From Longispora fulva (GTDB lineage: Bacteria; Actinomycetota; Actinomycetes; Mycobacteriales; Micromonosporaceae), in NCBI RefSeq assembly GCF_015751905.1, contig NZ_JADOUF010000001.1, positions 2,728,001-2,792,000 on the forward strand: a DNA stretch of 64,000 bases, read 5' to 3'. The position numbers and the translations under genes were made by a program. This document shows, one piece after another, positions 18,599 to 27,234 of this stretch. A model generated the notes under the pieces. It did no database searches and was not told where the DNA came from. It was given only the letters and a program-made list of their open reading frames with translations. Each line of letters begins with the position of its first letter. The first letter of the stretch is position 1.

Positions 18599-19219
18599 CT
18601 ACTCGGCAGCCGGGGCCGTCGGGGCCTTGGGATCGGGGGTGTTGTGGGTCCACACCCGGTAGTCCAGCGCCCATCGCCGCCGGACCGGGGGCCGTCGGTC
18701 GGGGTGGTGCCAGTTCTGGATGTCGGCCATCAGCTGGGTGTAGTCCACGGGCTGGCTGATCACCCGCAGTTGGGTGATCAGGCTTCGCAGGTGACGAAGG
18801 AGTGCCGGCACGCTGGTGGCCGCGGCCATGGCCCCGACCCTGGCGTCGGTGGCCGAGTCGCTAAACTTCTCGTGGCGGCGTAGTGCCAGAAGGGCGGTGC
18901 CGAGACCGACCCCCTGCCGGTGCATGGGGACCTTCTCACCCTGCTGGTGTAGTCCGAACAGGGACAGCGCCGCGTGTTCGGCGGCTTGCTCGGCGGACAC
19001 TTCGCCGCGTCGGGCCAACATGTCGTTGACGGGGCATGTGTACAGCGCCCACATCTTCGGGGAATCCATCGGCGGACGGCCCAAGCCTGAGCGCATAGCG
19101 GCGAGGTCCTCCCCTGGCGGCGGGCCCTTGTCGGAACCGTGCTCACGCCATGCGTGGTCGGGCCCGACCCGACGCTGCCAGTACCGTTCTTTGATCTTGT
19201 AGTCCATGGCAGTGCTCAC
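18599..19219 (-). CDS. cse2: Cse2 (CasB), Cascade small subunit
   Basis: 206 residues, helical. Two copies lie along the target strand in Cascade. It begins at GTG 19219, overlapping the cse1 stop by 4 bp. Family features: LGRPPMDSPKMWALYT, AALSLFGLHQQGEKVPMHRQ (the usual ALslfalHQQ pattern) and RHLRSLITQLRVISQPVDY. The C-terminal 20 residues are Pro/Ala-rich. Confidence 0.92.
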   Translation of the reverse strand: MSTAMDYKIKERYWQRRVGPDHAWREHGSDKGPPPGEDLAAMRSGLGRPPMDSPKMWALYTCPVNDMLARRGEVSAEQAAEHAALSLFGLHQQGEKVPMHRQGVGLGTALLALRRHEKFSDSATDARVGAMAAATSVPALLRHLRSLITQLRVISQPVDYTQLMADIQNWHHPDRRPPVRRRWALDYRVWTHNTPDPKAPTAPAAE

Positions 19220-20928
19220 GCTCCGGTCATTGTTGCGGGCTGCGCGGCGTCGCTCGCGCGGCGTGCTGCCGCCTCAGTGGTGCGGGCGTCGGCGGCGCGG
19301 GGCAGGACTGCCCTGAGTTGGCGTAGGAAGTTGTGCTCCGCCGTGCCCAGCGAGTAGGTCACGGCTTTCTCATTGTTCTTGCCCTGTTTGGTTTGCTTCA
19401 CTTCCCGGCCGACGAACGCACCCGGCGGTGTGGTCGCGAAGACCTTCTCGGCGACGTCGCGGGTGGTGCGCCAGGCGAGTTTCTCCCATGCCAGCTGTCC
19501 GCGCTGCAAGACTTCCTCGTCGCCGCCCGCCGCCCGCACGCCGGCCAGCAGGCGTCGCACGAGCGGATCCAAGCCGTGCAGGACCAGCTCTCCGGGGCGC
19601 TGCCCCTCATTCCAGGGGATAGGGTCGGCGCCGGCCGCACGGCGCAGGTCCGCCGACAGGTTGTTGACCGCCCGGGCCAGCTTCTCCGCCTGTTCGGCGA
19701 CTTCCAGCACCATGTCGCGGGTGTCGGTGTCGGCGACAAGTGAGAGGATCGGCAGAGCGATGGCGTCACACAGGATGTCTTCGACCACGGCGGACTGGGT
19801 GCCGTAGATCATCCCGTAGGTGTGGACCTGCAGCGGGTAGTCGGCGGGGATGGCGCCGGAGTCCTGGAGTTCGGCGATCTGGTCGAGCAGGAAACTGGTC
19901 TCCACCGCGTTGTTGTCACGACCTGGGGTGAGCATGGCCTCAAGGCCCCTCCACGCTGCCTTGCCTGCGACGTGACGGCGCGGATGCCGGTGCCCTTTCG
20001 CCGCCTTCTTCTCGGTCCCCTTCTTACCAACCGGGGCAAGGTTCCACGCGGTGTGGGGTTCCCACTCCGGGACCATCGACAGCCGGTCACCGGCCGAGAC
20101 CACGACCCTAGCCACGCGCACGCCATCCTGCGTGTCGTGCGGGATCAGCCGGACACGGCGGCTCTGCCACGTCCATAGGTCCAAAAGGCCGTCGGCTGCC
20201 CTGGTCGTCCAGGCCGGTGTGGCCGCCGGACGCTTCCACTGGGGCACTCCGAGGCGGGCTGCCGGGGTGAACGGCATGTTCAGCAGCAGGGTCTCGTACA
20301 ACGTCTGACCGACCGGCATGACGACACCCAACTGGCCCAGCGGGCCGGTGGGATTTCCGGTCGTTTTACCCGCCTTGGCCTGGGGGTCATCGACCGCCCC
20401 TGTCTTGATCGCGGCGGTGTCCCAGCACAGCGTGTGCAGCAACCAGTGCACCGCCTGAGCGGGAGTCAGCTCGAGTGGATCGGCCTCGGTACGCGAAGCG
20501 AACAGCGGAACATTGTTGCCGCTGGCGGCATTGGCCACCAAGGTCGCGGAGCCCTTCGTCTCACCCTTGGTGGTGCGCAGCCCCGCCACCTGGCCGAAGG
20601 GGAAGGTCTGGCTGAATAGGTCGAACCGTTCATGATGTTCACCGAGGTAGATCCGCAGCCGCTCACGTTCGGCCTCCGAGAAGTGGCCCTGCGCGAAGCG
20701 CTGGCGCCAATCCCGCCGATCCGCGGGAGCCCCCAATGCGTCGACGACGACGGGCAGTAGCACCTGACGCAGCACTGCCGGTATCTGGGTCGGAAGATCC
20801 ATCACCAGATCCTCGAACCGGTCGGCATCGAGCAGCACGTCCAACAGGCCCACCTGCCGGGGGCCATCGTCGGAGCGCCGGCCGGTCATCCACGCCTCAT
20901 CGACCAGGTTGTACCAAAACACAGGCAC
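19216..20928 (-). CDS. cse1: Cse1 (CasA/Cas8e), Cascade large subunit
   Basis: Recognises the PAM and recruits Cas3. 570 residues: FWYNLVDEAWMTGR matches the FNLVDEPWI start of the family, then LPAVLRQ-like text (TQIPAVLRQVLLPVVVDAL) and the loop region ATLVANAASGNNVPLFASR. GTG 20928 is the start; the region upstream is not coding, so cse1 opens the Cascade part of the operon. Its promoter area carries the protospacer-like target of the mini-array at 21024-21117 and a TCTACAGTAGA palindrome, so cse1 and everything after it is probably autoregulated. Confidence 0.95.
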   Translation of the reverse strand: MPVFWYNLVDEAWMTGRRSDDGPRQVGLLDVLLDADRFEDLVMDLPTQIPAVLRQVLLPVVVDALGAPADRRDWRQRFAQGHFSEAERERLRIYLGEHHERFDLFSQTFPFGQVAGLRTTKGETKGSATLVANAASGNNVPLFASRTEADPLELTPAQAVHWLLHTLCWDTAAIKTGAVDDPQAKAGKTTGNPTGPLGQLGVVMPVGQTLYETLLLNMPFTPAARLGVPQWKRPAATPAWTTRAADGLLDLWTWQSRRVRLIPHDTQDGVRVARVVVSAGDRLSMVPEWEPHTAWNLAPVGKKGTEKKAAKGHRHPRRHVAGKAAWRGLEAMLTPGRDNNAVETSFLLDQIAELQDSGAIPADYPLQVHTYGMIYGTQSAVVEDILCDAIALPILSLVADTDTRDMVLEVAEQAEKLARAVNNLSADLRRAAGADPIPWNEGQRPGELVLHGLDPLVRRLLAGVRAAGGDEEVLQRGQLAWEKLAWRTTRDVAEKVFATTPPGAFVGREVKQTKQGKNNEKAVTYSLGTAEHNFLRQLRAVLPRAADARTTEAAARRASDAAQPATMTGA

Positions 20929-20934
20929 ACATCC

Positions 20935-20969
20935 AATTGGCTATGTCTACAGTAGAGCAGTGAGGAAGT
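20935..20969. promoter_or_regulatory. cse1 promoter with a partial protospacer and a palindrome
   Basis: On the plus strand AAT (20935-20937) is followed by TGGCTATGTCTACAGT (20938-20953), which matches the spacer of the adjacent mini-array at positions 1-5, 7-11 and 14-16. The last base of AAT also equals the mini-array's 29th repeat base. The site ends 6 bp from the cse1 GTG. A 5-1-5 palindrome TCTACAGTAGA (20946-20956) overlaps it. On the minus strand TACTGT or TAGACA could be the cse1 -10 element. A 32-nt Cascade footprint (20938-20969) would cover the whole promoter. Confidence 0.65.
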
Positions 20970-21023
20970 TCATGATGCCACCCTCTGGCTTCCCTGTCCA
21001 ACGGGTGCTTCAATGACGGGTCA

Positions 21024-21117
21024 GTCCCGCATGATCCACACGGCGGGGATGCTCCTTGGCTGTGTCTGAAGTCGTCTTCAGCCATGCACTCGGCTCCGCG
21101 TTCGCGGAGATGCTTCC
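21024..21117 (+). ncRNA. creR: CreR-like Cascade guide: degenerate repeat, 33-nt spacer, repeat
   Basis: Repeat remnant 1 (21024-21055) keeps CCCGC/GCGGG and the handle ATGCTCC. Repeat remnant 2 (21089-21117) reads CTCGG, then CTCCGCG-TT-CGCGGAG, then ATGCTTCC, a perfect stem in which C-G became T-A with compensation. Exactly 33 nt lie between, as in the arrays. The spacer starts TTGGCTGTGTCT and matches TTGGCTATGTCT at the cse1 promoter. The spacer also holds a CTGAAG-TCGT-CTTCAG hairpin. The orientation equals that of the arrays. From memory, CreR guides in other CRISPR types steer Cascade to cas promoters through partial, non-cutting matches. Transcription is inferred, and I see no strong promoter upstream of remnant 1. 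Confidence 0.7.
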
Positions 21118-21132
21118 ACCTCTTGGCCTCGT

Positions 21133-24063
21133 TCAGGGGCGTGCGCCTCGCGAGGGGCGCACACCGCCCCTGACGACCAGGCCCAGGTCGGTGTCGTAGG
21201 TGACCTGGAGGTCGCCCAGCTGCGTCCATCCGTCGGGTCCCAGGACCAGGGCGCGGCTGTAGCGCAGCCACGGGTGGTCGCGCCAGCTCGGCAGCGGAAC
21301 AAGGTTCTCCTCGACGACCGACGTCAACGAAGCCGGGAGTCGCACGGTCGCGCCAAGCACCTCCTCCACGAGTTCGCTGGTGGAGGCCTCCCCATTCGGA
21401 CCGAGCGAGCGACCAGAAGGGGTGCGGTACCCGGCATCGTCGTCACCGCGAACGACAATGACCTCGACCGTCGGATCTCCGTCTCGAACGAGCGCCTCGA
21501 AACGGCCCTCAGGGAGGCTTTCGCGGATCCCACCGGTGTGCAGGGCCTGCAGAGTCGGGTTGGCGTGCTCGCCGAGACGAGTCAACAGATACGGTGCCGC
21601 CGCCTCGGCGCGACGTCGTTGCCGGGTCGACCACGTCTCGCCAGCCGCGCGTTCTGCGACCGACCACGCCGCGGGCACAGCCTGCCCACCCCCGTAGACC
21701 TGCTCCACCAGCTGCGGGACCTGACCGGGAATCCGCCAGCCCTCCTGCTGCGCTTCGACAAGTGCGGCAGCGGTGCGCAGCAGCAGATACGAGCCGTAGA
21801 TTCCTTCACTGGCCTTCAAGATCCACGGAATCTGATCAGGGTCAAGGCAACCCAGACCCGTCACAACCACCGTCGCGACACTGACCCGTGCCGGCCGGTC
21901 CACCCCCTCATGGCGATGCAGCCTGCCGATGCGCTGCAACAGAAGGTCCATCGGGGCCAGGTCTGTGATCAGCAGGTCCGCGTCGACGTCAAACGACTGC
22001 TCCGCCAACTGTGTGGCCACAACGATCAACCGCTCCGGGCGTTGCCTGTCCTTCGATGGTGGCCCCAGCTTTTCAAGGCAGGCCTCGGTGCGCTCGGCAC
22101 GGTCGGCGGCATCAAGACGGCCGTGCAGCAGCACCACGTCGGCGCCGAACGTCTTCTTCAAGGCCGCATAGGCGCTCTGGGCGCGGGGCACCGTGTTGCG
22201 GATGACCAGGACACATCCCCCGTCTTGGAGACGGTCCTCGAGCAGGTTGACCATCGACTGATCGGCGGGCGAGATCGTGTCCGGCTCATCTGAGGCGATC
22301 GGGGGTTGCGGGGCCTCGGAGAGAATCTCGACCGTCACGGGCACGTCGTCACGCCAGGTCGAGCAGCTGTCGACCAGGAACTGCGGACCACTGTCCGCGA
22401 GCCACGCGGCGGTCACGCTCGGATACCCAGCTGGTTCGGGAAGATCGGGCACGTCGCGCTCCTCCCGGGAACGGGCACCTGCCAGATACGCCCCCACCAA
22501 CGCCCGCCGCTGCGCCGACGGCAGCGTCGCAGACAACATCACCACCGGCACGCCGGCCTGCCCCAGCCACCACAGCCCCTCCTCCAGGAACTGCGACATG
22601 TACACATCAGCCGCGTGCACCTCGTCGAGCACCACGACCTTGCCCACCAGCCCGGCCATCCGCAGCATCACATGCCGGGTCCGCGTGGCGGCGAACAACA
22701 GCTGGTCGATCGTCCCCACCACGAACGGGGACAGCAGACCCCGCTTGCGGCCAAGGAACCACTCCGCCGGCGCCCGACGCTCCACCGCACCGTGCCCGCC
22801 GAAGGCCGCCATGCCGTACTCGTCCACACCGTCGATGTCCTCACCGACCGAGGTGAAACAGTCATCGGCGCACTCATCCCCGACATCGTCCAGCAGGGCG
22901 CGCCATTCCTTGTTGAACATGCGTTTGCCGTGCAGAAGCGCGACCTGACTCTCCAGGCCCGGTTCCACACTGCGCAGCCAGTCGCGTACCTGCGCGAACA
23001 TCGGATCACACGTCGCCTGCGTCGGCATTCCGACGAACACACCATCCGCACCGAACCGAGACGCCAGTACCTCCGAGGCGACCAGCGCGGTCTTTGTCTT
23101 GCCCTCCCCCATCGGTGCCTCGATGATCACCAACCCCGAGCCGCCCATCCGCCGCACCGCATCCAGCACCATCCGCTGCGAGGGACGCGGCTCCTGGCCG
23201 AACCGGCGCTGAAACACCTGCGGACCCGGTGTCGGCAACTGCCCCCACCCGCCACGCAGCCCCAACTCCGCCCAGGCCCCAGCGGCACGAACCCGGGCTC
23301 CACCCATGCTGACCCGGTCGAGGTCGTCAATTCCACCGAACTTGGTTTGGTCACTGGCGATCCAATCCGCCATCACCACAAACCCCGACAGCTGCAACTG
23401 AACCGCACGCGGCGGCACCACGCGCGGTTCCACAGCCAGCAACGGATTCTCGGAGTCAAAGCCCAGTTCCCGAGTGAACACCTCCACCAGAACCTGCTGG
23501 GCCTCTTCCCAGGCGACGCCTCTGCCCTGCAATGCGGGCGTGCCCGCCTTCAACTGGCCGCGAGAGGGATACGAGCCGTGATGGCCCGCGATCAATGGCC
23601 ACACCCAGTCCACCTGGGCCTCATCCCACCCGGCCGCATCCAACACCCGGATCAGAAGCTTCGCTCCCGCCTTGTCATGCCGCCACGACTTTCCCTTGAC
23701 CGCATACCGGTCCCACGTCAGACCCGACCCCCACACCGCGGCGGTACCCAACGGATCAACCTGCTGAAACGCGGGCGTGGCCTTCCCGCAGTCATGCACA
23801 CCACACAGCCACGCAAAGAACCGCCGGCCCCGACCGACACCGCCTGCGACGTCATCCAACACCCGCCGGACACGCACAGGCAGATAGCAGTCCCACACCC
23901 GCTCTGCCACCGCAGCCGTGTCCAACATGTGCGACAGCAGCAAATTCATCACCCCGCCGCCGTTCATCGCCGACTTACCCCACAGCACACCTACCCGACC
24001 ACGCACCTCGACTCCGTAGAATCGCCAATAGTCAACAGCGACAACCGCAGGTGCGTCATTCAT
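21133..24063 (-). CDS. cas3: Cas3 HD nuclease-helicase
   Basis: 976 residues from ATG 24063; the longer frame to 24306 runs into array 2 and is not real. The N-terminal HD nuclease shows LLSHMLDTAAVAER, LCGVHDCGKATPAF (HD), WRHDKAGAKLL and IAGHHGSYPSRG. The SF2 helicase follows: Walker A EAPMGEGKTKTAL, DEVHAADVYM, VMLSATLPS and motif VI QRIGRLHRH. It unwinds and degrades DNA marked by Cascade. It is separated from cse1 by 204 bp that hold the CreR-like RNA, so it is probably expressed from its own promoter inside the array 2 leader, on the opposite strand. No lesion seen. Confidence 0.96.
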   Translation of the reverse strand: MNDAPAVVAVDYWRFYGVEVRGRVGVLWGKSAMNGGGVMNLLLSHMLDTAAVAERVWDCYLPVRVRRVLDDVAGGVGRGRRFFAWLCGVHDCGKATPAFQQVDPLGTAAVWGSGLTWDRYAVKGKSWRHDKAGAKLLIRVLDAAGWDEAQVDWVWPLIAGHHGSYPSRGQLKAGTPALQGRGVAWEEAQQVLVEVFTRELGFDSENPLLAVEPRVVPPRAVQLQLSGFVVMADWIASDQTKFGGIDDLDRVSMGGARVRAAGAWAELGLRGGWGQLPTPGPQVFQRRFGQEPRPSQRMVLDAVRRMGGSGLVIIEAPMGEGKTKTALVASEVLASRFGADGVFVGMPTQATCDPMFAQVRDWLRSVEPGLESQVALLHGKRMFNKEWRALLDDVGDECADDCFTSVGEDIDGVDEYGMAAFGGHGAVERRAPAEWFLGRKRGLLSPFVVGTIDQLLFAATRTRHVMLRMAGLVGKVVVLDEVHAADVYMSQFLEEGLWWLGQAGVPVVMLSATLPSAQRRALVGAYLAGARSREERDVPDLPEPAGYPSVTAAWLADSGPQFLVDSCSTWRDDVPVTVEILSEAPQPPIASDEPDTISPADQSMVNLLEDRLQDGGCVLVIRNTVPRAQSAYAALKKTFGADVVLLHGRLDAADRAERTEACLEKLGPPSKDRQRPERLIVVATQLAEQSFDVDADLLITDLAPMDLLLQRIGRLHRHEGVDRPARVSVATVVVTGLGCLDPDQIPWILKASEGIYGSYLLLRTAAALVEAQQEGWRIPGQVPQLVEQVYGGGQAVPAAWSVAERAAGETWSTRQRRRAEAAAPYLLTRLGEHANPTLQALHTGGIRESLPEGRFEALVRDGDPTVEVIVVRGDDDAGYRTPSGRSLGPNGEASTSELVEEVLGATVRLPASLTSVVEENLVPLPSWRDHPWLRYSRALVLGPDGWTQLGDLQVTYDTDLGLVVRGGVRPSRGARP

Positions 24064-24211
24064 GCCCACGACGCTAGAGCAAGGCACCGACAATTCCGTC
24101 AAGAACAAGATCAATCCGAGATGGATCATGTAATGCCGCCAGCGACCCCAGACCGCAATGCAACTGAATGAAATGGGGCCTCCCGCACCGTAAAGCCCCA
24201 GGTCACCAAGC
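24014..24211 (+). promoter_or_regulatory. CRISPR array 2 leader, overlapping the cas3 start
   Basis: This block contains the first 17 codons of cas3 on the minus strand and the leader of array 2 on the plus strand, ending CCCAGGTCACCAAG directly before repeat 1. It must drive both directions: cas3 leftward and pre-crRNA rightward. It aligns with the array 1 leader over its full length. Confidence 0.75.
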
Positions 24212-26188
24212 GTCGGCCCCGCGCTCGCGGGGATGTTCCCGCGGTGTGCTCGCCGATCTCCAGGGGCAGGAGGTCGGCCCCGCGCTCGCGGGGATGTTCC
24301 CGGCACCCTGGACGCCGCCTCCGCGTCGAGGGTGTCGGCCCCGCGCTCGCGGGGATGTTCCCCGGTCGAGGTGGGCCGAGTGGGGCGGCGTAGCGTCGGC
24401 CCCGCGCTCGCGGGGATGTTCCGCCATGGCCGGCCACTTCACCCGCCCCGGGGAGGTCGGCCCCGCGCTCGCGGGGATGTTCCCGAAGATCCGGCCGACC
24501 AGGTCGGCGTCGTGGAGTCGGCCCCGCGCTCGCGGGGATGTTCCCGCCGCCGACCCGGTGAACAGCTCGCCGAGAGAGTCGGCCCCGCGCTCGCGGGGAT
24601 GTTCCCGTCGACCTGGGCGAGTGCCCGAGCCCTGCGGCGTCGGCCCCGCGCTCGCGGGGATGTTCCCTCGGCTCTGGCGGGACCGAGCAGTGACCGCCCG
24701 TCGGCCCCGCGCTCGCGGGGATGTTCCCACCTCGGTCAGGACCCGGGTGCGGACCTCGCCGTCGGCCCCGCGCTCGCGGGGATGTTCCCCGGTCGCCGTC
24801 CTGGACGACGACACCGCCGCCGTCGGCCCCGCGCTCGCGGGGATGTTCCCTCCCCGGACCGGGTGGCACCCTGCATCATCCCGTCGGCCCCGCGCTCGCG
24901 GGGATGTTCCCGCCTGCCATTCGTCCATGCCGCCGTGCTCGGTGTCGGCCCCGCGCTCGCGGGGATGTTCCTCCCTTCACGAAGATCCAAACTCCGCGCG
25001 CCGTGTCGGCCCCGCGCTCGCGGGGATGTTCCCGCCTACGACCCGTCCGAGGACTCCGTCGCCCAGTCGGCCCCGCGCTCGCGGGGATGTTCCCTCTCGG
25101 TCAGCCAGGTCGGGGTCGTTCACGCAGTCGGCCCCGCGCTCGCGGGGATGTTCCCGGCAGAAGGCCCAACGTGACGCAGCGTGTACCGTCGGCCCCGCGC
25201 TCGCGGGGATGTTCCCACCGGACCCGTCCAGGGGATGCGGCACTACCTGTCGGCCCCGCGCTCGCAGGGATGTTCCGGTCTCCTTGACGGGGCTGACGCG
25301 GTCGTGGCGTCGGCCCCGCGCTCGCGGGGATGTTCCCCGGCTGCGGTCCAGGTGGTACCGCAGCACCGCGTCGGCCCCGCGCTCGCGGGGATGTTCCGAC
25401 GCGTTCGGGGTGCTCGCCGACGCCCAGGTGGTCGGCCCCGCTCGCGGGGATGTTCCCTCGATGTCCGGGGAGCGTGCCTCAACCTCGACGTCGGCCCCGC
25501 GCTCGCGGGGATGTTCCCCAGTTCCCGGCATAGCCACGCCGAGAATCGATGTCGGCCCCGCGCTCGCGGGGATGTTCCCACCGTGCGCAGGAACCCGTAG
25601 GCGAACAGGAAGTCGGCCCCGCGCTCGCGGGGATGTTCCTCGGTCACTTCCAGGCCGAACACCTCGTGAGTAGTCGGCCCCGCGCTCGCGGAGATGTTCC
25701 CACCCGAGCAGTTCGCCAGCCTCATGGGTGATCGTCGGCCCCGCGCTCGCGGGGATGTTCCTTGCGCGCCGAAATACGGAGTGATGCTCCGGACGTCGGC
25801 CCCGCGCTCGCGGGGATGTTCCCACCACGTGCGCCCCAAGGACTGGAAAACCTGGGTCGGCCCCGCGCTCGCGGGGATGTTCCTGTGCGGTGGCCGAGCC
25901 ATACGCAGCCCGCTGCGTCGGCCCCTCACTCGCGGGGATGTTCCCACCGTGCGCCCGGAGCTGGCCATGCCGGTGGAGTCGGCCCCGCGCTCGCGGGGAT
26001 GTTCCCCTCTGGCTGATCGACGCCGGGGGTCTCTGGTGGTCTGCCCCGCGCTCGCGGGGATGTTCCCTTGTGCCCGCTGATGCTGATCGAGTCGGTCAGG
26101 TCGGCCCCGCGCTCGCGGGGATGTTCCCCAGGACTCGTAGTCGTAGCCGATCCAGATCCCGTCCGCCCCGCGCTCGCGGGGATGTTCC
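24212..26188 (+). CRISPR. Type I-E CRISPR array 2: 33 repeats, 32 spacers
   Basis: Same repeat as array 1 and the same orientation, period 61. The repeat at 25431 lacks two bases (GCCCCGCTCGCGG). Single-base variants lie toward the right: CGCAGGG (25246), GCGGAGATG (25673), CCTCACTCG (25917), GTCTGCC (26039) and GTCCGCC (26161). The pattern fits an old distal end at the right. The last unit ends at 26188, after which sequence periodicity is lost. Confidence 0.97.
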
Positions 26189-26852
26189 CGGACCGAAGGG
26201 TGACCCACCCAAGCTGTCGCCGTCCGGGGACTGATCGCCGTTTGAGCTGGGGCGTAGCCTGCCAGTCATGAACGAGCGCACTCCGGGCGCGTGTTTCGGC
26301 CGTGCTGAACTCGGCACCTTCCCCCCTCGGGCCCGACGGCGGTGCTCTCACTGTGCTCGGGTCCGGCCTGGTGCTCATCGGCCCAGTCGTCGTGCCAGTT
26401 TTGCTGGGCGTTGACCCAGGGGCGTTCCCTGCCTGGGCGCGGTGGGGCACCTGCGCCGCACCGCCGGCGACCCCACCGACTGAAGCGAACTTGGCCAGCG
26501 TCGAGTGGTCCACGCCTACGATCAGGCCATGGCGTGGAACTACCTGCAGGTCATCCTGAGCTCCCCCGTCGGCCAACCCCAGCCCCCTGTCGACCAGCCG
26601 AGCAGCACGCCGAGAGCCCTGATGTCCAGGTCGCGACAGGTAACGGCACCGACCCCCTCGGGGCGCAGCACCCGAGCTAGCCGCTTGTGGCCCACAGCCG
26701 CTCTGAACCAGGTCGACTGGGTACGCCCGTGGCCGGGGGCAAGACGCTGCTCGGCCGGGCTGACCAGAGGGACCGCCCTTGGACTGATCGCGAGGAGGGT
26801 CGCAACGACGTGGGCGACCACCGCGTCGCACACGTGGCGCATGGGGGGTGAT
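26189..26852. other. Gap after array 2 without a recognisable gene
   Basis: Several overlapping frames are open on both strands (for example 26540-26842 on the minus strand with CDAVVAHVVATLLAISPRAV), but none has a good start, a family motif or a clear boundary. It may contain decayed mobile DNA. I cannot assign it. Confidence 0.4.
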
Positions 26853-27230
26853 TCAGGCCGTCTTGCGGCTGCGCGCCTTCTTGGCGGGGGTCTTGGTCCC
26901 GGCCTTCGTGGACGTGGTCTTCGCGGTGGAAGCTGATTCCTTGGCTTTCGGGACCGCTTTGAGCGCGCGCTTCGGACCGGCTGCGGCCGGCTCGCCGTCG
27001 GCGTGGTGCTGGTGGGCTTGGCGTGCGGATGCGACCGAGGCCTTCAGGACTTCCATCAGGTCGGCGGGGCTGGTGATCCCGGGTGCCTCGGGGCGTTCGG
27101 GTACGACGACCTCGCGGCCTTCCACTTTGGCGTCGATGAGTTCCTTGACCGCGGTCCGGTAGTCGTCGCTGAACCTGGGGTCTTGCGGGTTCCAGTCGGC
27201 GGTCATGTTCTCGACCAGGGACATTGTCAT
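26853..27230 (-). pseudogene. C-terminal fragment of the Ku end-joining protein
   Basis: The reading MSLVENMTADWNPQD, then YRTAVKELIDAKVEGREVVV, matches the C-terminal helix and linker of bacterial Ku. A Lys/Ala/Thr tail (TKAGTKTPAKKARSRKTA) of the kind seen in actinobacterial Ku follows. The DNA-ring core of Ku is absent. The fragment begins next to the left end of the IS5-family element. Bacterial Ku works with LigD in double-strand break repair; this copy cannot bind DNA as a ring. Confidence 0.7.
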
Positions 27231-27234
27231 CTTA

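Noticed and set aside
17496-18662. 388-codon plus-strand frame opposite cas7e
   Set aside because: Antisense shadow, Gly/Val/Asp-rich, no homologous features.
21066-21081. CTGAAG/CTTCAG hairpin in the mini-array spacer as a terminator of cas3
   Set aside because: There is no U-tract, the hairpin lies 52 bp or more past the cas3 stop, and the spacer geometry (exactly 33 nt between repeats, match to the cse1 promoter) explains the segment better. A dual role is not excluded.
22306-24171. 621-codon plus-strand frame opposite cas3
   Set aside because: Antisense shadow of a high-GC gene; His/Arg/Pro-rich text without motifs, while cas3 on the other strand has every family motif.
24126-26234. Long open frames through array 2
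   Set aside because: Same repeat artefact as in array 1. The upstream extension of cas3 into this region is also not coding.
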